DNA from: Patiria pectinifera
Taxonomy: Eukaryota > Echinodermata > Asteroidea > Valvatida > Asterinidae
Direction: 5' to 3'
Assembly: GCA_029964075.1 (NCBI GenBank)
Contig: CM057130.1
Location: forward strand, 5,022,001-5,086,000
Length of the DNA: 64,000 bases
The position numbers were made by a program, and so were the translations under genes. Within the stretch, counting starts at the first letter, position 1; each line of letters opens with the position of its first letter. The notes under the pieces were generated by a model that was not told the DNA's origin, did no database searches, and was given only the letters and a program-made list of their open reading frames with translations. Shown piece by piece: positions 37,601 through 47,500 of the stretch.

Positions 37601-39584
37601 TATGTGGCAAAGGAAGACAAGGGAAAAAGAGTGAAATCATTTTTGAATAGGTTTGCAGACTCTGCAGGCAAGCCTGCATACGACCATTTGTTGGAGGAAT
37701 TTACCTTAAGAGACAAATGAAAAATGTTGTTGAAATGCCCTCACGATGACAACACAATATAAACAACTTGTTTATTGCTGTTATTCAGGCATGCAACTTT
37801 TCCTCGGATCTGCTGATTTCCTCGTTTTTTACTTCTCATGGAGGCCATTACAAATTGAAAAACACTTCTGGAATTTCCTTGTTTTATCTAAATTCCCAGT
37901 TGCATGCCTGGTTATTGGTCTTTTACATTTTGTTAAATTGTATGTCTTACAGGGTCAGGTTCTGGCGACATTGGGGAAAGTGGAGCAAGCTATCAAGGAG
38001 CTCCAGGTCGCTTTGGAATTAGATGCTGACTTCACGGAAGCTCATCGTCAACTGGCAAGCATCTATGTACTAGCTGGCAAACACAGAGAGGTACATTGTA
38101 CACATTTGTGGTTCCTTGTTTATATTTTTTGTCTGTCTATTTTGCTGTATATTTGTCTATTTACCATTACCCTCTGAGATGCTTCTAAATTCACCAGAAT
38201 GTTTGGAAGATTATGCCAGACTAAGGAAGGTCGAGTCCGGGCACTGTCACTTTACATGAGGCTCCTTTAAAAGTTAAATTGCAAAAAAAAAGTGCCATTA
38301 CATTTCTGCATAACAATTGTGAAATAGATTGAACAGAAACAAACTTTGTAGCACTGAGATGACAGGGCTCTTGTAAATGCTTGAAACCTAGCATCCTTGA
38401 AGAGTGCTTGATTTTTTTTTAATCTGTCCTGTGATAATATGTTTATTATTTTCCTTTGATAGGGTTTGAAGCATGCCACGGTAGCTCTCCAGTTGGATCC
38501 AAACGCTGATGATGTCAGGAAGGCTGGACTGCTGTTTGATATCGGCAACTGCCTGAAGGAACTGGCCAGAGATCAGCAGGCTATCCAGGTACGCATAGTC
38601 ATGACCAGCTTTAATAGAACTCTGCATGACCGCACGAGGGTGCCGTGAGGGTGCCGTGATAATGCCAAGCTTTTCAAAGTGTGGCAGTCCTTTACAAAAT
38701 GAAAAATTAAAGAGATGTAATGATGTCAACTCTGTGTCTTGCCAAAAAACAACAACAAAGAAACATTAATACAAACACCCCCCCCCCCGAAAATAACAGC
38801 CAGCATTTCATGTTTTGTTCTGCTAGATACTATTATTATTATTATTATTATGGGAGTGGGAGTGGTTGCAGCCGCTTCCATAGGCGCAGTGTAATAGTAA
38901 GCCGTAGCCAAGTAGTTTGGAAGTAGCCATACTGATCGCAAACATCAACCCTGACCTATAGTATTGCTGCCCATGTTTCTGCTATTAAATCGTTAACCAA
39001 ACAATTCTTCTGCACTTCAAATCCCTGCAAAACCACTTCAAATCCTTGCACAATTCTTGTGTGTGGTTAAGCTCAGGGCAAGCAGGTAGATTTGGTCACG
39101 TTTCACCGTTCTCCACAGTGTTTTGTGTGAAACAGTTAACACTCTACATAAGATAGAATTTGCGTCGGGGTGATGTAAATTGAACATTAGGTTTTGCCCT
39201 TCACCGACGTCAGTGAAGGACAAAAACCTAATATTGAATTAACGCTGATATAAACCTTCACCAATAACTGACCTGAAGTGTTTTACCTATTGCTCTGAAT
39301 ATTGACATCTTACTAGGACTAGGGTTAAGCAATGCTATCATCAGTAAAGTGTTTTCTCTGGTGATTTTCAGAGTTATCGCGAGGCGGTGAAACTGAACCC
39401 CAACCTTAGCTCCGCCCACTTGAACCTGGGCGCCATGCTACACCTCAAGGGAGACTACGCCCAGGCACGGAGGCATTACAACGAGGCATTAAAGCTGGAC
39501 CCAGAGAACCACACCCTGAAACAGAATATAGCTAAACTCAACAGGGCCGAGGAGAGACTCAAGAAAAAAGGTAAAGTCAACTAG
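22697..39584 (+). CDS. TMTC1: Protein O-mannosyl-transferase TMTC1 orthologue (transmembrane and TPR repeats)
   Basis: TMTC1-4 are ER-membrane GT-C-fold enzymes that O-mannosylate cadherins from dolichol-phosphate mannose. Seventeen coding exons: 22697-23073, 24491-24668, 25159-25232, 26396-26566, 28070-28142, 28614-28717, 29516-29705, 30354-30475, 30880-31047, 32421-32534, 33817-33963, 35505-35716, 36036-36171, 36697-36841, 37953-38090, 38463-38588, 39372-39584. They total 2688 nt, giving 895 aa, in frame at every GT-AG junction. Residues 1-50 are a basic cytosolic tail and TM1 is about 52-70. The loop after it has the V-H-D-D motif (D78, D79), expected at the active site, then DDFWG and [10 protein letters not shown]. 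Further TM segments and the family domain ([22 protein letters not shown]) follow. TPRs run from about residue 486 to the end. It is closest by eye to human TMTC1 ([21 protein letters not shown]). Confidence 0.95.
23395..23941 (-). mobile_element. Palindrome MITE family P1, copy in TMTC1 intron 1
   Basis: A reverse-oriented copy from AAGGGAATATACAAC to TATTCTCTTTAA. It is flanked by TTAA on the right; the left flank has changed to ATAA. The palindrome near 23566-23592 keeps a CTGGTC-GGCT-GACCAG core with a few mismatches outside. Confidence 0.6.
25460..26262 (+). mobile_element. Palindrome MITE family P1, copy split by a foldback insertion
   Basis: A copy in TMTC1 intron 3 with the usual landmarks (GTAGTCTGGTTCCCTGAC, GCAAATGTTGTAT-like end, TTAA at 26263). 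The central stem is AACGATGGTC/GACCATCGTT around 25824-25847. A separate foldback element at 25899-26145 interrupts its right third. Confidence 0.6.
25899..26145. mobile_element. Long-TIR foldback element nested in P1
   Basis: The arms of about 90 bp are inverted copies: GGGCCCAATTTCA..GCTGCTAAGCACAAAAAT at the left and ATTTTTGTGCTTAGCAGGGC.. TGAAATTGGCCCC at the right, with AAAGTCTGGCTT and AGCCAGACTTT further in. A related, more decayed copy is near 48843-48983. The target duplication is unclear, possibly CAG. Confidence 0.6.
27384..27595. mobile_element. Short MITE with subterminal inverted repeats
   Basis: TTGGAAAATATGTGATAGC at the left matches the complement of GCTATCACACATTTTCCAA at the right, and the inversion extends inward through GGTGCTATCA/TGATAACACC. 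It is in TMTC1 intron 4 and non-coding. Confidence 0.6.
28820..28955 (-). repeat. tRNA-like repeat related to the element at 52.7 kb
   Basis: On the minus strand it reads CTCGGTGGTCGGGTGGTAAG (A-box region) and GGGTTCGAGTCC (B-box). The flank TTGGGTTTTGCCCTTCAC matches the end of the 52.7 kb and 39.2 kb copies. It lies in TMTC1 intron 6. Confidence 0.5.
33256..33771 (+). mobile_element. Palindrome MITE family P1, intact copy in TMTC1 intron 10
   Basis: The ends AGGGAATATACATCATTTGC and GCAAATGTTGTATTTTCCCT are bordered by TTAA (33252-33255 and 33772-33775). The palindrome near 33588-33615 has one G-to-A difference (CAGCATTGG for CAGCGTTGG). It is nearly identical to the copy at 58688, suggesting recent spread. 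Confidence 0.7.
34050..35460 (+). pseudogene. 5'-truncated non-LTR retrotransposon, reverse-transcriptase remnant (CR1/jockey-like)
   Basis: Frames in TMTC1 intron 11 encode the C-terminal half of a LINE reverse transcriptase: [13 protein letters not shown], then the catalytic FADD box, then [17 protein letters not shown] and [12 protein letters not shown]. The thumb and C-terminal part run to about 35113. A one-base loss near 34362 breaks the frame, and the segment just before LGPLLF appears deleted. The 3' end is an AT-rich UTR closing with GAATAAATATGAATATG-like short repeats near 35440-35460, as in CR1-type elements. The element is dead and in the same orientation as TMTC1. Confidence 0.8.
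37001..37358. mobile_element. TIR element with CACACTAGA ends
   Basis: GGCTTTTTCACACTAGA at the left mirrors TCTAGTGTGTAAAAGGCC at the right. The interior has many CAGGGTTGA and CAACCCTG motifs in both orientations. It lies in TMTC1 intron 14 and is non-coding. Confidence 0.55.
39208..39243. repeat. Core-less foldback of the TAGGTTTTGCCC family
   Basis: TAGGTTTTGCCCTTCACC is followed after a few bases by its inverted form GTGAAGGACAAAAACCTA. The left flank GTCGGGGTGATGTAAATTGA matches the flank of the tRNA-bearing copy at 52.7 kb. It looks like a copy that has lost its tRNA-like middle. Confidence 0.45.
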
Positions 39585-40802
39585 AAAAAAATTAATCCAC
39601 AGGCAGTACAAATAAAGCCAATAAAGCTGACCGACAAATTTGAGCTTTGACACTTTCTTCTGCTTGTAGATTTTAGTGAAACTCCGTGGTCGACAAATCC
39701 GGTAATTGTCATTACTGCGCCGGCGACAGGTGTGCATGATTCACGTGTTCTTAATTTAAGTGGCACGTGTAATTTCTAACCCCATTGGTCAAAGAAGCAT
39801 TGACTGCGCACGTATCACCTGCGCAGGAGTGACGTCACTTCAGAAATGGTTTCTAATTTTGGCTGTCGGATAATTCTGTACGAGACAAAAACTTTTAGAC
39901 TAAACTCAGATTCGCAAGGGTTGGAAAGGTCAACTTTTGCAAATTTGCAGAGCAAATGCTCACCATCAATGCGCATTCTCGTTTGCTTTTCTTGCTGTTG
40001 CAACAAATTTCTGACATCTTGAACTATTGAGGAAATACCAGTCCAAATTTGGCCCATATTTCTTTTACATACACCTATTTTCTCTTGAAAAATTGAAGAG
40101 GACAAAGCGACGATCTTTTGGAAAGAAACTTTAAATTATCATTTTGTACTGCAAATGTTTCTCTGTAGATTTATTTTGGAACTATGTTGTACATTTTAAC
40201 ATACCTTTATATCGTTACAGTTGTTTTTAATGCTATTCCTCGATAATCATCAAGGAAAGGTGTATTTATAAAACATTGGACAGCTCAGTACTACATCTGA
40301 AATGTTTACATAAAATCTAAACATTTTTTTTAACATTTATTTAGCTTGCCAGCTGATATTTATTTGCAGAACTCCAAAGAGTATTTATTTTATATCAGTG
40401 TAGCCAGTAGGCTGTAACAATAAGTCTTATTTTTCTTTTGTTATAAAATTCTTGCCATGATTGCATTGATTATTGTGATATTAAATCAAATTTACAAATA
40501 ATCAGCCGATTACATGTATTTCATTTTTCTTTGGTAAAAATAATTTGTTACATTCTTTTCACTGTCAGTTGAGGCTGTCTCACTGTTCTTTCTCCAAAGG
40601 CTTGCATATTTTGACAGACATCAAATTTAGCACATATTAGATGTATTTGCAAAAAAACGTGTTTTGTTGTATTCTTAGATTATTTTCTATTAACTTTCTT
40701 TTCTGTCAATAAAAAGGCAGGACAAGGGTAAGATTACCCTACACATCATGTAGATGAAATTGACATGCATTGAGCCACAGCAAAGTATAGTGTTCGCAGT
40801 AA
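39585..40802. other. TMTC1 3' UTR and convergent intergenic DNA
   Basis: AATAAA signals lie at 39611 and 39620, only about 30 nt after the TMTC1 stop. Further candidate signals follow downstream, so the true end is unclear. No other gene is seen. Confidence 0.4.
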
Positions 40803-41126
40803 GGCCAAATAAAAAAAAAACATGTTTAGCGTCCTGCCTTTTTGAAAAAAAAAGGAAGGAGGCCCTTTTTTTTCTTCCAAAATAGCTGCCCGACCCGGCC
40901 ATTTTTCAAAATGGCTGCCAGTTTGTTTTTTTAAGGCCGCCACTTGGACTTAGGAAATGACGTACTACATGTAGCTTTATATGGGCTAGATGCAACAAAG
41001 AGGCCAAAATGATGTCACTGTTTAAAGTTTATCATTTTGGGTGTTTTGTTTTTTTGTTTTTAAAAAGAGGGGGCCTCCAAAAAGGAAGCGGGCGGGGATG
41101 CTAAACATGTTTTTTTTTATTCGACC
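40803..41126. mobile_element. MITE with ACATGTTTAGC inverted ends
   Basis: The left end (AAATAAAAAAAAAACATGTT then TAGCGTCCTGCC) mirrors the right end (GGCGGGGATGCTAAACATG then T-run and ATTCGACC). Inner arms GGAGGCCC/GGGCCTCC extend the pairing. It is non-coding. Confidence 0.55.
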
Positions 41127-42025
41127 CAATAATATAATTTTTATTTAAAGTCTTTAGTTTATTTTCAAGATACAGAAACGGACACATTTATGGCAATTTT
41201 GTGAGTGCTTTTTACACACGTATGCAATTGTTGACATGCAATAAAGCAGTGTAATTTTTGGCAGTCAGCTTTATTATTTTTTGATATTTAAAAATAAAAG
41301 TACTTACTAATACTTTTAGTACACTCAGTGTAAAAAAAATCAGATTTTTGTCACATATCAGATTGATCAAATCATAGTGTTACCAACGTTGGTTGTTCAT
41401 AGAAATGTATGTGTATATATGGTGCCCATAGAACAATTGGATAGATATTTGTATGTGATTTTCTAAATGTAATATATAATTGGATAGTAAAAGATTTAAT
41501 AAATGGATTTAGAATTGCAATTATGTGGTGGTATTTGTCAAAATGTTGCTGATGATTTTGTGAATGTTTAGTGTGTTTAACGCATACAGTGTAGCACATA
41601 TTTTATTTTGATGTTTTTAACATTATTAATAGCACAGTTATCACATACGAGAATATAATTGTATGAGGACTTTATGAAAAGCTGAAATTGATGTTTGGTT
41701 AATTGTGTAAGTTTGTTTTATGGAAACTGTCATATTAGGTAAACGTTCAATATTCACACCACCTTTACTCTGCAAAATTGATTCACCGCAATTGATTTAA
41801 ACGTCTAACTGCAATTTTCTGGTGAGACTGACTGTCAGTCAAACTGTCAATCACAAGGTCTCATTGGCAATTTCGTTTTTTGTTTGTTTTTTTTATTGTG
41901 AAGAGAAGATGCATCCGTGGGTGTTTTGTTTTTGGTGCAAACTGCCCGACATCAAAAATTGGAACCCCTTTTTGAAACACAGTCATGCAACTGGGCAGTC
42001 ACACAAAAAACTTTGATATCTTAGG

Positions 42026-42345
42026 GTGGCATGGGTGGCTTGTGCATAAAGCGCTCGCCTCTCACCACTGTGGCCCTGGTTCGAATCCCGGCTGCGGACC
42101 ATACATGCCATACTGTTACAGGAGTAGAGTTGTGCGTTGGTTCTCTCCTGTGCCACGAGGGTTTTTCTCCGGGCCCTCTGGTTTTCCTCCCTCGGGAAAA
42201 ATCAAACACTTTTGATCTCAGGCTGTGCTCTGTGGTCATATATGGGTTGACGTGGCTGGTGCCAGAGGCGCCTTTATATGCCAGCGGCCCGACCACGTTG
42301 TAGCTGCGTCCTTCGCAATTCAGTTGCAAGTAAGGATGATAAGCC
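42026..42345 (+). repeat. tRNA-derived SINE, third family
   Basis: The tRNA-like head has GTGGCTTGTGCATAAAGCGC (A-box region), CTCGCCTCTCACCACTGTGG and B-box GGTTCGAATCCC. A long body includes TTCTCTCCTGTGCCACGAGG and CCAGCGGCCCGACCACGTTG. Only one copy is seen in the window. Confidence 0.6.
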
Positions 42346-42550
42346 TCCCAAAGTATTTTTATTATACAATGTATCAAAAGTTTTGTGCAACATTTTTTTT
42401 ACAATGGTTTAAGTTTTCAATGGTAGAAATGAAGAAATCAGCTGATCAGGAAGAGTTGCTTAAAACAAACATTTGAAAGGAATCTTTCTTGTACAAGTTG
42501 GACAATTGAGTGGAATTTCCAAATTGAATTCGTTACGTGTGGATGTTTAA

Positions 42551-42909
42551 AGGCATATAGGAGCATTTGCATTTATCCCAAAAGTAACCCACCAAATTTG
42601 TCAAAAAGCTTACTTGAGTTAAAGATCGAACTGGTACTAATCAGTCCGTGAAATTATTCCATCTGGCTTGCTGTCATTTAGAAGAAATCAAGAAATTTAC
42701 TGGGTTTTGGAAATAAAGAGTGCTATGGACAAAATTGTGTTCAGTGATCAAAAGGTTGTGAATGGTTTTTCACTGTTTTCTCGAAAAGTGTAATATCCAC
42801 TGAGCTGAAAGTTTAACAGGTTTGGTTTTGAACATTCTTCTTTGGATTTTGAGTGGTGTTATTATTGGAAACAAACAAAATGCATGAAAAGTCAATGATC
42901 CTATATGCC
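42551..42909. mobile_element. MITE-like element, AGGCATATAGGATCATTTGCAT family, copy 2
   Basis: AGGCATATAGGAGCATTTGC at the left mirrors GATCCTATATGCC at the right. TTAA borders both ends (42547-42550 and 42910-42913). Confidence 0.6.
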
Positions 42910-43435
42910 TTAAAATGAAAAAAAAGTAAAAAAATTATAATGACTAATTCACGTTATGCAGACATACAAACATGTGTCATTACAATTGTAATTATTTTAT
43001 TCAAACTTTGCAAAATTTTGTATGAACAATCTCACCGAAGGCACGTAAATTAACATTTTATTCTGTAGCTTGATGCTGTTTCATGTCATTGTTAGTCCAC
43101 AGTTTAATCATTGAAAGGAATTAAGTATTGTATTTAGTGTAATAGCCTTCGTAAATGCAACATAATTACAACTGAACAATGTGTACCACCAAATTTAGCT
43201 AGCTTTACGTATTGTACTTGTCTACCGTTTTGGAAAAAAGAACACAAAATATTAATTCATATTTAATTAATTTATAAAAATCCATTTTGTTACAAATGAA
43301 ACAAATTTATATGCAGATACTGCAAGACTTTGCATAGTTAAATTTTTACCAAGTTGAAAATGGTAAAAAAAAATGTACAAAATTTACATAAACAGGCTTC
43401 TGTACTTAAAATGATATTAAAGAGACGGATGTGAT

Positions 43436-43755
43436 TTCATTCCACAGCTAAAATTTGGAAAATAAAGCCAGGTTTTGTAAGCAATAAAAAAAAAATCAAA
43501 TTAAAATGCGTGTTTATTTTTAATTGGAATATGTAGAAGGATGCGTCATTTCATTTCATTCCACGGCTAAAATTTGGAAAATAAAGCCAGGTTTTGTAAG
43601 CAATAAAAAAAAAATCAAATTAAAATGCGTGTTTATTTTTAATTAGAATATGTAGAAGGATGCGTCATTTCATTCCACGGCTAAAATTTGGAAAATAAAG
43701 CCAGGTTTTGTAAGCAATATAAAAAATACAAATTAAAATGTGTTTCTAAAATTCT
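43436..43755. repeat. Minisatellite, three units of about 114-119 bp
   Basis: CCACRGCTAAAATTTGGAAA starts units at 43442, 43561 and 43675. Each unit carries GCCAGGTTTTGTAAGCAAT and an A-run, and the first two also carry GTTTATTTTTAATT.GAAT. The units are about 95% alike. Confidence 0.85.
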
Positions 43756-44555
43756 AAATGTGTGTCAACTTTTGAGAAAATGAGGTTGTAAAACATATCT
43801 CATATAATATATGCAAAAATTACTCAAAATTGGAAGGTCAAAGTGGATCACTTGGGGGGGGGGGGGGTTTGAAAAAAATTCTTCCCCAGGAAATCTTGAT
43901 AGACAACAATACACGTACTGTCTTCTCTGAAATTCTGATCCATCAAGTATTTGACACAAAAAGGTCATCAACAAATATTTTTTAAGGTCCTCTTGGTAAA
44001 TGCCAATAAATTTAAATAAAAAACAAAATTCTGAACCTTTCTGGCATTGTAAATTCAGCAAATCCCCATTTTTACGTGCATTGAATGCAAGTATAGGAAT
44101 TCTGACTTGATGGCATTTGAATACCAGATGCTGTAAAACTTGAATTTGAAAATACCAGAATATTGATAGTTTAACAACTATGATTAAGTTACCAATTTAC
44201 AGATTCTGAAAAAAGGAATGTAAAAAGGGAATGTAAATCACTAGAAACAAATCAAAAATTTCAGAAGTCTCATCCATGGTTTCCTATAACTATTTAAGAC
44301 CTATTACACGTACATGTATTAACAATTCTATAATTTTAGAATTAAAAAATGAATACATATACAATGCCCACATTTAAGCTGTAACTTCGTATCAACTGTA
44401 TTTTGAATAAAAAGAAATAAAAATATCAATATATTGTAATACTTCCTTGAAAATGATAGGCAAAGAGTTCTCTGAAAGAGAGGGAAGAGGTAATCAAATT
44501 TCATCTTATCAAAGATGTAAGTCTAGAAGTGGGTTGAATATTGAATGATTTATTG
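43756..44555. other. Downstream flank of the E2F7/8 gene, no other gene seen
   Basis: AT-rich, with a G run of about 16 near 43854-43867. On the minus strand an AATAAA lies at 44554-44549, only 1-2 nt past the E2F7/8 stop codon. It is either coincidental or would give an extremely short 3' UTR. Confidence 0.35.
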
Positions 44556-47500
44556 CTACAACACTGAAGGACTTGAAATGCACACCAGACCGTTTCCGCT
44601 AACGGTCGCTGGAGCGTACATAGCAACTGCTGATGGGCTGTGTGAGACAAATTGGAGGTTTTGGCTGGTAACCTGCGGGGCAGAGGGCAGCAGTGAATGC
44701 GGGAGCAACTGGTGATGTGTCACAGGGGTAGACTGAGAGCAGGGGTAGCCCACATAGGATGAGGTGCCTGTTTCGGGGGATGAAGATGACGTTTGCGGGA
44801 TGAGAGATCCGAGATCCCAAGTTTGGGGCAGTATTGGACTGGTCAGGCACTGATCTCCACGAGGAGGCCACACGTTGGTGCTTCGAGATAGCGGTCGGAA
44901 TGAACTCCCAGAAAACTGCGGGATCTGGATCCTTGAGAGACGTGGACGAGACATGCCTAGAGTGTGTGGATTCCGTGGAGAAGCGTTGGGAAAAGAAGCC
45001 AGAGTTGGGTAAACCTGACTCGGCGATGGGCTCCCTCCTTGCAGACTGAAACCTGACAGATGATCACTGGATGCCTGCGTTGATTGACCACTTGAGACAA
45101 AATTAATGGGAGAACGAGACGGATTTTGGAGATCGCTCATATCGCAAGGCGGAAGGGACGGCGGGAAATTAGGAAATTGACCCCAACTGTTGCTGGACTT
45201 CCAAAAGGGAGACAGAAGTCGCCTATCCTGGATTGGTGATAGGTAGGCAACACAGGGCATCGTGACGGGCGACACTCCTGGACGAAGACTGTCTCGGGCT
45301 AGGACAGACAACACAGCGGGATTGTCACCACCCCAGACCCTAGGAGATCCAAACGATGGCAAATCCATCTCAGAAGCCCTAAGACTGGCGACCGATCTGG
45401 GCCTGTTGGAGGAGCCAACTGGTGATGGGTGGTTACTGCCATCCAGGGCTAAGGGCGAGCATGGTAGAGACTTGGAGCTTTTCTGCGGACGTTGTGGCCA
45501 AGATGTTTGTGGTTGCTCCTCTCGCTTCACTGGTACCTTCTGCTTGGGCGTCTCTGCCGATGAGTTATGTAACGGCCAAGCCAGTATCTCTTCCCTGTCG
45601 CCGTTCAACTCCAAGCCATTCCTCCCCAGTCCTGGATTGTTATAAGCTGTTTCCCCCTCCCTCCCAAGGTCACCTTGCTGACCTGATACTGTTCCTAATC
45701 CAGCCAACATTGTATCACTGTCTCTATACATGTTGCGCCTGTTGTCTGTACCATCACTTCTGCCTTCATTCGGTTTGTTCTTTGCCATTGCTGACTTAGG
45801 GGACAAACATTCCCCAGCAATCTCAGTCGAGTGTGAATCCTGTGTGCTTTGGCGGGAAACATCAGCGTTTCTGAATTCGGGACACAGGTGCAGGGCTCTG
45901 GCGGAGGAGGGCTTCTTGAAATCCTTGGCCGTCTTCTGTCTTAAGTGATGCCTGTGTTGCTGAGGGGACATCTTGTTTTCAGCCGTGCCATTAGTTATCT
46001 GAATACAACACACAAAAAGGAAACATTGGAGATGAAAGAGAAATTGCTTGGTAAGATTGTCCTGATGAAACCGTGCAATTTTTACAAAAAAATGTCCAAC
46101 TTTGGCTAAAATAGCACAGAACCCAGCATCAATCATGTGAAGTGCGATCATTTTTTTTAAGATTCACTTTGAGACATGGATATTTCTGGAATTATTCTCT
46201 GGATATTCACTTTCTTTCAGTTGCATTTATTATTTGGTATACCTCATATCTGTAGAATGAGGGGGGAAAAGGGAATCGAAAAAAAAAAGTTAGAAAATCC
46301 TCTAAATAGTTTCACTTGTCAAGCTGGAATATTAGCTTGTCAGTATGTAATTTTTTCTCTTTTAAACACTTTTCATAAAACTGTTGGAACAGGCATGCAC
46401 GAAACAAAGGTTAAAGCAAAGAAAAACGCTTGCTGATGCAAGAACAAGAAGTTCATTAAAATCTAAATTCAACTCCAAACTTCAACAACAATGTTAACGC
46501 ATAACAATTACTGCTTGAAAACTTGTTGAAATAAAAGTGAAATTCTTGAAAAAAAAAAGGTTTTGGGGGTACATTTTAATAGCGCTAGACATCAGTAAAT
46601 GTAACTGACCGAGATTAGTGTTATTATCTTGTTAAATGCTGCATAAATTTTGGAACTCAATGAATCAACACCAAACTTCGAACCAACAACTGCACTTTTC
46701 TTTGCATACCTTACTACCTGCATCTCTTTGAATGCCTGTTTTCCTGTGCCTAACTTTGGATTTGTCAAGTCTCAAACCTTTGTCGTCCTGCGTCTGTTTC
46801 ATGAGCTGCTGACTGTCTTGCTGTCCTCCTTGCCCCACACTAGTTTGTTCTGATGCAACTTCATGAAACAGCGGTTGTGTCGTAGCTGTGACATCTTCCC
46901 CGTCACTCAGCCTTTCCGTGCATATAAGTTCTGGGGTGTGTTTAGAGTTTGGTTCACTGGTGGCAGTTTGTGGAATACTTGGTGCAGCATTATGTTGTGT
47001 GTGATGTTTTACAGTCACTGTCTTTATAGGTGCAGCACCTACACGATTTATGAGAATTGCCTGTTGTGGAGCTGTAAGCCGTTTACCACTGAAAATAGTG
47101 CCAGGTACCAGTGTAGCTGTGACGGTACCCCGTGGATGGCCACTAGTGTCACCTGTCATGACACCGGCAGGTAACGAGGAATTTTTATTCAAGACGGAAA
47201 CGTCTTTCCTGATGATGATGGTTTGCACGGGCTTCCCCGAAGCCTGTTGAAGCAGCTTCCCGTCAACTGGGATTTTCAGGTACCGGGTCTGTCCTGGTTG
47301 ATTCTGGCTTGGGAGGTCTTGATGGCCGCGTTGGAGTGCGAGGGCTGCTTCCACCTCCATCTTGCTTCTCTTGACTACGGGCTGGTACTCAAACTCCCCG
47401 CTGGTTGGTTGCTTGATGGTGCGCTTGCTGCGCCGCGTGCTGTCCGGCTGGCGCAGGACCACGTGCAGCGCGTTGACCGTGTCGGTCAACATGGAGTACT

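Noticed and set aside
42026..42100. Possible true tRNA gene
   Set aside because: It has good A and B boxes but imperfect acceptor pairing and a long SINE body directly attached, so it was called a SINE. The same applies to 12854 and 14061.
45262..45799. Plus-strand open frames of about 125 codons
   Set aside because: They are shadows of the long last coding exon of E2F7/8 on the opposite strand.
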